Positions 8,094 to 16,539 of a stretch of 64,000 nt of DNA are shown one piece after another. The DNA lies in NCBI GenBank assembly GCA_013911415.1, contig JACETI010000007.1, positions 62,001 to 126,000 on the forward strand, in the 5' to 3' direction. Origin of the DNA: Legionella sp. (GTDB lineage Bacteria > Pseudomonadota > Gammaproteobacteria > Legionellales > Legionellaceae). A program made the position numbers and the translations under genes. The notes beneath the pieces were generated by a model, which did no database searches, was not told the origin of the DNA, and saw only the letters and a list, made by a program, of their open reading frames with translations. Positions within the stretch are counted from its first letter, which is position 1, and the number at the start of each line of letters is the position of its first letter.

Positions 8094-10275
8094 AATGGTT
8101 ATAACTTCCATCCCAGATCTCAATAAAAAACTCAATATCTTCCTTTTTACTTATATCTCCCTATTAGTCATTATCCTCGCTTTTCTTTTAACATTTTTTT
8201 TCAACTCATATGCAAAAAAAACTTATCAAATTAGCGAAAATTCAATTAGAAATAAACTCTCTAAATTTATAAGTAGCTATGAATATCAGGCAATCTCCAT
8301 CGCATCTCAACCCCTCCTTAGAAATTTGCTTGAGGCAGATAACAAAACAATAGAAATTGCTGATACACACAGTAATTCTTATTACAGATTAAGACGGCAA
8401 ATTGCTGTGCTAATTGCAAAATACAAACCCGATGCCATATTCGAAGGTATCCAGGTCATTAATCGATATACACAAACTGTTTTTACACAAGGTAGTACTT
8501 CATCAACCTACAAGATCTCCATACAATTATGTTATCGCGACTCCATTCTATCTTACAATAAGGGAAACCCTTGCCTAGGAACATGGACTTTTTATATCAG
8601 TGAATCTAAATTCATCAAAAATTTGTTGAAAAATCATATTAAAATATCCAAGATTGAGAAAAATAATATTCCGATTGATGATTTATTTTCTTTTGAAGTT
8701 ATGCAGGTGTCTCAAAAGACCTTACCTAAGATTTTCTTTCAATTAGAAACACCTTATATATATATAAAATATTTGATATCTGCAGTTATTGCACTTCTTT
8801 TTTTATCAATGATATTCCTCGTTAGATTTATTTTAAATATTTATAAAAAAAATTATTTTAATTATATTTTACAGATACATAATCACTTAACATGGAATAA
8901 ATTTATACCTGATGAGAAATACCGAGAAAGTCCTTCTGAAATATCTGATTTATTACATGCCGTCAATAAAGCACTGGCTCAAAAGAAAATTGAAGCCATT
9001 GAAAATTTGGCGCATGATTTGAATCCTCCTCTCAAAAGGCTTCAAGAAATTTCATACAAAGTTACGGACAATCACAAACAAGATATTATAAAAATTCATA
9101 CGCAATTTTACTTGGCAATAAAAAAACTTCATGAAAAAAAGCTTGAAAATATCGACATCAAAAAGTCTTTATTTTATTGCATACTTTCAATATATACCGA
9201 ACAATTTAACCACGGAATTATTACTCTTTCTTCTGTTGGTGAGTATATATTCTGCCGAGGATCATATAGCCATTTTGTTAGAATTATTAGTAACATAATC
9301 GAAAATGCACTTAAAGCCACGCTTAGCATACCTTCTCCGAAAATTATCATAAATTTATCTATAGAAAAGTTCATGGTTAAAATAGATATCCAGGATAATG
9401 GAGAGGGAATCTCTCTTCAAAACATCGAAAAAATTTTTGTTGATGGCGAATCCTTTACAGGCAGCAGCGGAAAAGGTCTCAGTTTTTGCAAACGAGTTAT
9501 AGAATCTTGGCTTGGAAGTATTACCTGTGTTTCAAGAAAAAATGAAGGTACAAATTTCTGCGTTCAAATACCTCAATCAAGAGCTCCATTTGATTATTTA
9601 AATACTGTTTTTTACTTAAAAAACACGAAATTTATCATTATAGATGATGAACCTCAATTTCATAAAATTATTATTAATTTAATCCCGCAAAAACAAACCC
9701 TTATTCATCTCCATAATCTTCGCCAAGTGAAAAATTTTTTAGCCACTCCATTTTCTCGTGATGCCATTTTTATTATCGACTATCAATTTAGCGAATGCAT
9801 GAATGGTATAGACATTATTAAAAAATACAACTTATTTGGTCAAGCATACATGGTATCTTCTTCAGCAGATTATGTTAAGGAACTTTATCCAGAATATAGA
9901 GGCTCTATTCCTATGATTTCGAAGGGGTATATTAATAAAGTAAAATTCCAGTTATTGAAACAGATAGATGCTATTTTAGTAGATGATGATACTGAGATCT
10001 TAGCGGATGCTACAGCGATTGCAGATATCAAATCAATTTCTCTACTTGCATTAAATAATTTTCTTCAATTGAAAATGATTTTACATCTGCTCGAAAAAAC
10101 AACTCCAATTACGCTTGATAATCATATCGATGATATTTTAGAAACAGGTTTAGAAGTTGGAGAAAAACTCTATAAAGATGGATTCCGCGAGTTATATTTG
10201 CAAAGTGGCGAAAAAATGAAACGTTCCAGATTTTTCAAAAAAATATTCGACAAAGGAGATTTTTTCCATGAATAA
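8083..10275 (+). CDS. Hybrid sensor histidine kinase with two receiver domains
   Basis: Order of parts in 730 residues: membrane helix about 18-41; periplasmic sensor about 42-228; membrane helix about 229-252; dimerisation helix with phospho-acceptor His311 in NLAHDLNPPLKRL; ATPase domain with N-box IISNIIENAL (about 401-410), G1 box DIQDNGEGI (435-443) and G2 box GSSGKGLSFC (460-469). A first receiver (about 516-625) has Asp521/522, Asp566 (IIDYQF), Ser592-594 and Lys614. A second, diverged receiver (about 629-730) has Asp634-636, Asp679 (ITLDNHI), Ser708 and Lys724, and stops right after the last strand, without the usual final helix. Overlaps the binding-protein gene by 11 bases and the next small ORF by 8; an ATG at 8095 is an alternative start. 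Strongly AT-rich, with poly-A/T runs. Inferred: senses the binding protein and feeds a phosphorelay. Confidence 0.85.
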   Translation: MVFKMVITSIPDLNKKLNIFLFTYISLLVIILAFLLTFFFNSYAKKTYQISENSIRNKLSKFISSYEYQAISIASQPLLRNLLEADNKTIEIADTHSNSYYRLRRQIAVLIAKYKPDAIFEGIQVINRYTQTVFTQGSTSSTYKISIQLCYRDSILSYNKGNPCLGTWTFYISESKFIKNLLKNHIKISKIEKNNIPIDDLFSFEVMQVSQKTLPKIFFQLETPYIYIKYLISAVIALLFLSMIFLVRFILNIYKKNYFNYILQIHNHLTWNKFIPDEKYRESPSEISDLLHAVNKALAQKKIEAIENLAHDLNPPLKRLQEISYKVTDNHKQDIIKIHTQFYLAIKKLHEKKLENIDIKKSLFYCILSIYTEQFNHGIITLSSVGEYIFCRGSYSHFVRIISNIIENALKATLSIPSPKIIINLSIEKFMVKIDIQDNGEGISLQNIEKIFVDGESFTGSSGKGLSFCKRVIESWLGSITCVSRKNEGTNFCVQIPQSRAPFDYLNTVFYLKNTKFIIIDDEPQFHKIIINLIPQKQTLIHLHNLRQVKNFLATPFSRDAIFIIDYQFSECMNGIDIIKKYNLFGQAYMVSSSADYVKELYPEYRGSIPMISKGYINKVKFQLLKQIDAILVDDDTEILADATAIADIKSISLLALNNFLQLKMILHLLEKTTPITLDNHIDDILETGLEVGEKLYKDGFRELYLQSGEKMKRSRFFKKIFDKGDFFHE

Positions 10276-10438
10276 TCATGACGCTAACGTAATCGTTGGA
10301 AAAATTAAAATGAAACTAACCTTGATATTAAATGATCTTTCTTCTGGAGATAACCGCAGCGCTCTTTCTCAGATTGAAAGAATTAGTTATTTGCTCATCG
10401 AGCTTAAAAAAATAAGCAGCAATAATGAATATAAATAA
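10268..10438 (+). CDS. Small 56-residue helical protein inside the sensory operon
   Basis: An ORF from ATG 10268 (overlapping the kinase stop by 8 bases) to TAA 10438 (overlapping the receiver gene start by 14). The peptide has two likely amphipathic helices: NVIVGKIKMKLTLILNDL, then ALSQIERISYLLIELKK. A purine-rich AAAGGAG lies about 11 bases before the ATG. Overlap at both ends, in step with the operon, argues for a real gene coupling translation. Not recognised. It could interact with the truncated second receiver of the kinase, or act as a small phosphorelay adaptor, but no HPt-type histidine motif is visible. Confidence 0.55.
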   Translation: MNNHDANVIVGKIKMKLTLILNDLSSGDNRSALSQIERISYLLIELKKISSNNEYK

Positions 10439-11081
10439 TACTTCTCTAATCAAATTAAAACCAAAGGTGGCAATCTTAGATGATGACAAAGATTTGATAT
10501 CTGACATGATTACTTGTGTAAATGAGATTGATTTGATGGGATTTTCTTCGCCTGAAACAATCGAACAATGCATCTCTACCACTTATAATCGTTTCTTAGA
10601 TACTTTGAACACCTTCTTTTTTTATTTAAATAAATCAAATCTTCCAAAGAGCGAGATAAATCATGTTTTTTTGAATTTAATTGAATTTAGGCCGTTCTCA
10701 GTAGCTTTGATTGACTTGAATTTAAATAGCATCCACACCAATGAAGGTTTTGAAATTTGCGAGTTACTTCGCCCTTATAAGGTTAAAACACTTATTTATT
10801 CGGGTAGTCCCTTTAATAATTTTTCATTAGAATTAATTAATCAAGAAATGATTGCAGGATACCTGAATAAGTCAGATGATTTATTTGAAAATATTCTTCC
10901 TTCTATTTTTAGTCTAAACCAAGCATTTTTAGATTATCATTATAATCATACACACCTATGTGCTTTGAAAGGTATTTTGCCTTCAAATTTTAACCAGAAT
11001 AATATAGTAAACGTACTCACTAATAATGCAGAAAATTATATTGTGTATGACGAATTTTTAAATTTTTTAACTTTAAATTAA
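10425..11081 (+). CDS. Stand-alone response-regulator receiver protein with an insertion
   Basis: 218 residues. The receiver hallmarks are present: VAILDDDKDL (Asp19-21), ALIDLNL (Asp97), LIYSGSP (Ser126) and YLNKSDD (Lys149). The acidic cluster and the phospho-acceptor Asp are some 76 residues apart, against roughly 44 in CheY, so about 30-35 extra residues sit in the alpha2 region (around the FFFYLNKSNLPKSEINHVF segment). A C-terminal part of about 60 residues (LCALKGILPSNFNQNN, YIVYDEFLNFL) is no known DNA-binding domain. It follows the 56-residue ORF and precedes the HTH gene by a single base. Likely receives phosphate from the kinase; output unknown. Confidence 0.75.
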   Translation: MNINNTSLIKLKPKVAILDDDKDLISDMITCVNEIDLMGFSSPETIEQCISTTYNRFLDTLNTFFFYLNKSNLPKSEINHVFLNLIEFRPFSVALIDLNLNSIHTNEGFEICELLRPYKVKTLIYSGSPFNNFSLELINQEMIAGYLNKSDDLFENILPSIFSLNQAFLDYHYNHTHLCALKGILPSNFNQNNIVNVLTNNAENYIVYDEFLNFLTLN

Positions 11082-11082
11082 A

Positions 11083-11688
11083 ATGATGAATATACTGGAA
11101 GTAGGTTTTAGAATTAAACAAAGTATAGGCCTTACCGGATATAACGTAAAAGAATTCTGCGAAAAGACTGAGCGTTCTAGAGTAACAACTGCTCTCTGGA
11201 TTTCTGGACGCGGCGGCTTGATAAAAGATAAGAGCTTAGAAGAACTTTGTTTTGACCTTAAAAAATGTTATGTGCAGTGCACTCCTAACTGGTTAAAATA
11301 CGGCACAGGCGCTTCCCCGGTTCTTATTTTCACAGAGTCTTCTACCTATATTGAAAATAATTCCAGGCTAAATAAACTGAATATCAATGCCGACGATATT
11401 TTATTACATTTAAAAAAAAATGACACCGATAGCTATTTTGAAGTTAATAACCCATATTTTTATGCGATTGCAGAAATCCAGGACTTAACACATCTTGTTA
11501 AAAAAACATCAAATGCACTGATTCTACTTTCCACTAAGAATGAAGATTTAATTGGATATATTGAAGGACATTGCTCCGACACGAATACCTTAGTGTTCAG
11601 GTCGTTAACAGGTACGATACGTTGTTTGAGTTGCCCATTAATTAAAAAGATAGGAAAGGTTACCACTTACATTAACAAATTTAAGTAA
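11083..11688 (+). CDS. HTH protein resembling phage CI/LexA-type repressors
   Basis: 201 residues. The N-terminal 75 look like a Cro/CI helix-turn-helix: VGFRIKQSIGLTGYNVKEFC, then TTALWISGRGG, ending NWLKYGTGASP, which matches the WLLYG(T/E)G closing motif of phage-repressor HTH domains. The C-terminal part (about 115-201) is beta-rich (FYAIAEIQD, ALILLSTKNEDLIGYIEG, GKVTTYI) and could be a degenerate S24-type dimerisation fold; I see no convincing Ser/Lys catalytic dyad. Two ATG codons in a row make 11083 or 11086 possible. It is the last gene of the five-gene operon and probably its DNA-binding output. Confidence 0.65.
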   Translation: MMNILEVGFRIKQSIGLTGYNVKEFCEKTERSRVTTALWISGRGGLIKDKSLEELCFDLKKCYVQCTPNWLKYGTGASPVLIFTESSTYIENNSRLNKLNINADDILLHLKKNDTDSYFEVNNPYFYAIAEIQDLTHLVKKTSNALILLSTKNEDLIGYIEGHCSDTNTLVFRSLTGTIRCLSCPLIKKIGKVTTYINKFK

Positions 11689-11764
11689 GCGGTAATAAAA
11701 CTCAAGAGAAAAGAAAATGTTTAGAAACTACTCAATAATTTATTATAGTAGCCGTAACTGCCCA

Positions 11765-13960
11765 TCAAATACCGTTGCGATGAGAGGTATTCTCTTCTTC
11801 TCTCACCTCTTGAGTAAGCACTGCTGTAGCATATTTTTGTAATAATTCAATAATATCAGGACTCTTCGCATATTCTATGGAGGTTACACCTTTGGCATTT
11901 TTTGTATTCGGATTAACCCCTGCTTCAAGCAAGGTTTGTACTTTTACCACATCGCTTTTTCGACATGCAAGATCGAGTGCAGTAAATCCGAAAGCGTTAG
12001 ACAGCGCAGGATTGGCACCATTTAGCAGTAAAAATTTCAGTACATCTGGAGAGGTCGATAAATGCAGTTGTGTATTACCTGCCGAGTCGGCACCATTCGG
12101 GTTGGCGCCTCCTTCAATCAACGTTTGTATAACCTCTAAACTATTTCGATAACTGACTACCCGTTCGAAGATATGCTCAAAATTTGCATTAGCCCTTACA
12201 GCCGATTTAATCCCTTTTTCGCCTCGGTGAGCACCGGCTAATGCCAGTTCTTCAGCAAATGCGGGAAAATTTCTGCAATAAAGACTTAAATAATATTCAA
12301 CTAGCTCGGTATCTTCAGGATAGGCAGCTAAATATTGCATATGTAAATTAAAGAAATGATACATATCATTGTGCGAAGAGGATAAAGGAGAATTCATAAA
12401 GATGAGATAGAGATCGAAAAGACTAAGCCTATTATCAGCTTTTGCCAGCCCTACAAAGATATCCAGGTTTTGACCAAATGTACCATTACGCAAAATAGTA
12501 GGAAATAGTAAAGGATATTTCTCCATGCATTTGTAAGCAAAAGGAATTAATCGAACTTGATCGACCCCTTTGGCCATTCCCTCTCTGAACCGCTCGGCAA
12601 TTAATTCTGCATGTCGAGCCGTTACTATATGGAAAACCAATTCTTCACAGGTTTGTTCCTGCTCGTTGTTAATACGAGTAATTTTTATATAGATATTTTC
12701 TCCGTCCCTAGAAAACTGGATTTTTCTTTTATCATCAGAAAAATTAGCAGAAAGTTCTTCAAGGGAAGTAGCCGGCGTTTCACTTTTAAAAAAATGATTC
12801 ATCATGGGTAAAAAATTATTTGCATCAGCACCTACTTCAAAATTTTTTGAATAATAACTAATGTTTTCTAAACCTGATAAAAGATTGAAAAAAGCTTGAC
12901 CTGTTTCAACAGTATTAATGTTATCGACTTTAAAATCACCTGCTGCGTAAAATGCACTCAGTTTTTCGTTTAACTTAAGTTTCTCTGGTAGCATGGAAGG
13001 GTCAAAGCAATTTTTCTCAGGCGAAAGCAGAAGAATATTAAATAAATTTTGAAAGGCAGTCTCAACACAACTGGGCCTCTTCGCGCTCGACTGATAAGCA
13101 TAGCCCCTGGCAAAAACTTCAGGCAGATAAAAATCTTTCTCTTTTAACAGCAGATACGCCATGATTTGTTCATAATTTTCTTCTAAGATTGTTTCCATTT
13201 CCGGATAGTTAAAGGTTTCCTGTAGGTTTTCTAATTTTTCTCGACCAATCCTTAAATCTTCTGGAGTGAACGTTTCAAATTTTGGTAAGAGACTTTCTTT
13301 ACCTTCGGGATTTTTTAATCGATTCAGGTGCTGGAAATACGATAAAATTTCTTCTGAATTTTCGGCTTTTCCACTAAGAAAACTAAGTAATAGCACTTCT
13401 GCGTATTGTTTTTCAAAAGGATTCCCTGCCTCTAACGCATCCTTTTTAGTGTGGAGAAATGCATTCAAAAAAGCGTTAAATTTGGAAACAGTCAGCTTGC
13501 TTTTTGTTTTTATAAAATGAGCTTCCTTCCATAACTGATAAATTTTATTCGCTGTTTGAGTATGATCAAAAGGTATGTTTTCATCTAAAGCGCTGTACGA
13601 TTCGAGATAAACCATAAGATGAGCGATAATCTCTGGCGTCAGAGATGAAGCGATATTCGAGCTAGAATTTGTCGTATGAAAAAGTTGTCCATTTTTATTA
13701 AAAAGGAGATCAATTAATTGCTGTCTTGCATTTAATGGCTCTAACCTACTCTTTAAGCTTTGAGCAATGTCATAGCTACGAGGTAATGAGTTTTGCTGCA
13801 GCCTGCAAATACCCTCCAGAATTGAATAAGCAGGGTCTTGCTTATGATTTTGAATACTCCTTGTTTTTTCCAGCAACCCTTTCAAGTGTAAATAAGAGAT
13901 AGGTTTTTTTTGATAAAAAGCGAGTTGCCTTACTAAAAAGGCATGGCGTAGGAAATTCAT
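11765..13960 (-). CDS. Large protein with C-terminal ankyrin repeats, effector-like
   Basis: 731 residues, mostly helical, with no recognisable domain until about residue 600. There, three to four ankyrin repeats occur: LEVIQTLIEGGANPNGADSA, GNTQLHLSTSPDVLKFLLLN, GANPALSNAFGFTALDLACR and LLEAGVNPNTKNAKGVTSIE. The tail is acidic (EEENTSHRNGI). There is no signal peptide. Ankyrin proteins of this build are frequent among type IV-secreted effectors of Coxiella and Legionella; whether this one is secreted cannot be told from sequence alone. The ATG at 13960 has no obvious ribosome-binding site and lies beside an AT-rich leader. Confidence 0.8.
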   Translation of the reverse strand: MNFLRHAFLVRQLAFYQKKPISYLHLKGLLEKTRSIQNHKQDPAYSILEGICRLQQNSLPRSYDIAQSLKSRLEPLNARQQLIDLLFNKNGQLFHTTNSSSNIASSLTPEIIAHLMVYLESYSALDENIPFDHTQTANKIYQLWKEAHFIKTKSKLTVSKFNAFLNAFLHTKKDALEAGNPFEKQYAEVLLLSFLSGKAENSEEILSYFQHLNRLKNPEGKESLLPKFETFTPEDLRIGREKLENLQETFNYPEMETILEENYEQIMAYLLLKEKDFYLPEVFARGYAYQSSAKRPSCVETAFQNLFNILLLSPEKNCFDPSMLPEKLKLNEKLSAFYAAGDFKVDNINTVETGQAFFNLLSGLENISYYSKNFEVGADANNFLPMMNHFFKSETPATSLEELSANFSDDKRKIQFSRDGENIYIKITRINNEQEQTCEELVFHIVTARHAELIAERFREGMAKGVDQVRLIPFAYKCMEKYPLLFPTILRNGTFGQNLDIFVGLAKADNRLSLFDLYLIFMNSPLSSSHNDMYHFFNLHMQYLAAYPEDTELVEYYLSLYCRNFPAFAEELALAGAHRGEKGIKSAVRANANFEHIFERVVSYRNSLEVIQTLIEGGANPNGADSAGNTQLHLSTSPDVLKFLLLNGANPALSNAFGFTALDLACRKSDVVKVQTLLEAGVNPNTKNAKGVTSIEYAKSPDIIELLQKYATAVLTQEVREEENTSHRNGI

Positions 13961-14072
13961 TGTATTCTACAAAAATATATAACAATACCTTTTATTATAC
14001 ATTTTATGTTTATATTGATCAATAAGTTATTTTTTATATCTTAATGTTTGATTTTAGAGGTTTATTTTTAGT

Positions 14073-14867
14073 TTAACCGCTAAGATTAACCCAAACCGGC
14101 GCATGATCTGACGGACGCTCCCACCCTCTCGGCGTAGGATCGATGTTAGATGTCAAACAGCGAGTATTTAAAGCTGTACTTAAAAGAATATGATCAATTC
14201 TAAAGCCTCGATTGCGTCTAAAGCCTGCTGCGCGATAATCCCACCAGCTAAAGGTATTCGCTTCTTGCGGGAAATTCCGGAAACTATCACTCAAACCTAA
14301 TTGCAACAATTTCGCAAAAGCTTCTCGCTCTGCTGGGCTCACTAACACTTCGTCGATGCATGCCATCGGATCATGCACATCTCTGTCCTCTGGAGCAATA
14401 TTAAAATCTCCCACAACGGCTACATTCGAATAGCGGGTCAATTGTTCTCTAATAAAATGGGTCATTTTATCAAGCCAGTCTAATTTATAGCAATATTTCT
14501 CAGATATCAAACTCGCACCATTAGGCACGTATAAATTGAGTAAGCGGATAGGCTCGCCACCTAATGCAGCAATATTTGGAATTGTAACAGCAAGTATTCG
14601 GCGTTGTGGATCCACAAAACTTTCCATGTCCGTCACTGTTTCTATCATTGGATATCGACTGATAATTGCTACGCCGTTATACGTTTTTTGCCCAGCGAAT
14701 ACCACTTCATAACCTTTGGACTGAAAAGCTTCCACAGGAAAAAACTCATCCGTTAATTTGGTTTCTTGCAACGCTAAAATATCGATATTGGTGCTTTCCA
14801 TCCATTGTAAAACGTGCTCTAAACGGACTTTTAGAGAATTAACGTTCCAGCTAGCTAATTTAAGCAT
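14073..14867 (-). CDS. xthA: Exodeoxyribonuclease III (AP endonuclease), copy 1
   Basis: Base-excision-repair nuclease of the exonuclease III family: cuts at abasic sites and removes 3' blocks. Motifs: LKLASWNVNSLKVR, ILALQETKL (metal-binding Glu), YNGVAIISR, LYVPNG, VVGDFNIAPEDRDVH, FSWWDYR, RGFRIDHILLS and PSDHAPVWV (catalytic Asp-His). I start at the ATG at 14867, preceded by AAGGAG about 8 bases away; a frame seven codons longer includes that site. The start overlaps the end of the second copy by 8 bases. Confidence 0.93.
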   Translation of the reverse strand: MLKLASWNVNSLKVRLEHVLQWMESTNIDILALQETKLTDEFFPVEAFQSKGYEVVFAGQKTYNGVAIISRYPMIETVTDMESFVDPQRRILAVTIPNIAALGGEPIRLLNLYVPNGASLISEKYCYKLDWLDKMTHFIREQLTRYSNVAVVGDFNIAPEDRDVHDPMACIDEVLVSPAEREAFAKLLQLGLSDSFRNFPQEANTFSWWDYRAAGFRRNRGFRIDHILLSTALNTRCLTSNIDPTPRGWERPSDHAPVWVNLSG

Positions 14868-15660
14868 CCCAAGCTCCTTTGTATTCAATAATTAGCGGGG
14901 CATGGTCAGACCAACGTACCTCACGCGAAACCGTGGCATTTAAGACACTTTCTTTAAGCCCTGGTGTAATCACTTGATAATCAATGCGCCACCCTACATT
15001 ATTTTTCCATGCGCTGGGATGTCGATAACTCCACCAGGTATAATGACCTCCTTCAGATTCAACCAGGCGAAATGCATCGATAAAACCAAGCGTGCCAAAA
15101 AGCCTATCCATCCAGGCGCGTTCTTCGGGTAAAAATCCGGAATTTTTTTGATTGCTTTGCCAATTTTTAAGATCGATTTTCTGATGGGCAATATTGTAGT
15201 CCCCACATAAGATCAGCTCTCGACCATTCTCCTCGGCCTCTTTTTTAAGCGCAACGAGATGCGCAGCAAATTGTTCTAAAAACTCATATTTGGCTGACTG
15301 TCGTATTTCTCCACTGGTGCCAGAAGGTAAATAAAGAGAAGCCACACTCAATTTCGGGTATTCGAATTGAATATATCTACCTTCTTGATCACAGAGAGAA
15401 AAACCCAGCCCTTTTTTAATGGTATGTGGTTGTCGGCGGGCATAAATAGCAACCCCACTGTATCCTTTTTTTTCAGCATCATAATAATCGCAGAAATAAC
15501 CTGCGGGGTTAAAAAGAGCACCAAGGTCCGTTTGCAACATCATTTGGGCTTTTGTTTCCTGTAGACAAACAAAATCCGCATCTTGTTCGGCCAACCATGA
15601 AAAAAAGCCTTTACGGGCGCTGGCGCGAATGCCATTGGCATTAAATGTCAAAACTTTCAT
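14860..15660 (-). CDS. Exodeoxyribonuclease III-like AP endonuclease, copy 2
   Basis: 266 residues with the full exonuclease III set: LTFNANGIRASARKG, FVCLQETKAQ, GYSGVAIYARR, YLPSG, LILCGDYNIAHQKIDLKNW, YTWWSYR, NVGWRIDYQVI and WSDHAPLIIEY. It is closer in pattern to the second bacterial subgroup (NANGIRA, DYNIAH.KIDL) than to copy 1, so the pair is not a recent duplication but two subfamilies side by side, probably with different substrate ranges. It is the upstream gene of the coupled pair. Confidence 0.92.
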   Translation of the reverse strand: MKVLTFNANGIRASARKGFFSWLAEQDADFVCLQETKAQMMLQTDLGALFNPAGYFCDYYDAEKKGYSGVAIYARRQPHTIKKGLGFSLCDQEGRYIQFEYPKLSVASLYLPSGTSGEIRQSAKYEFLEQFAAHLVALKKEAEENGRELILCGDYNIAHQKIDLKNWQSNQKNSGFLPEERAWMDRLFGTLGFIDAFRLVESEGGHYTWWSYRHPSAWKNNVGWRIDYQVITPGLKESVLNATVSREVRWSDHAPLIIEYKGAWDA

Positions 15661-15810
15661 AAAAAAATAACCCTATTACTAAATCGCCTCACTCTTCCTA
15701 GATAAGCCAGTACAGACAATGATTACTGAGCCATTTAAGAGCAAGTTTTCTACAGGTACCGTGAGTGAAGCATTTACGGCAATACTAACTGCTTCTTGTT
15801 GATAACTTTT

Positions 15811-16458
<648 letters not shown>

Positions 16459-16539
16459 CTATTCTACTATCAAATACCCAGCAAATCAGCAACGTATTAA
16501 TTCTGACAAATCGAACGTCAGTCATCAGGAAGGTAAGGG

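Noticed and set aside
10200-10440. Frameshift joining the kinase to the 56-residue ORF
   Set aside because: The small ORF has its own ATG and ribosome-binding-like AAAGGAG, and overlaps continue along the operon, so separate genes are more likely.
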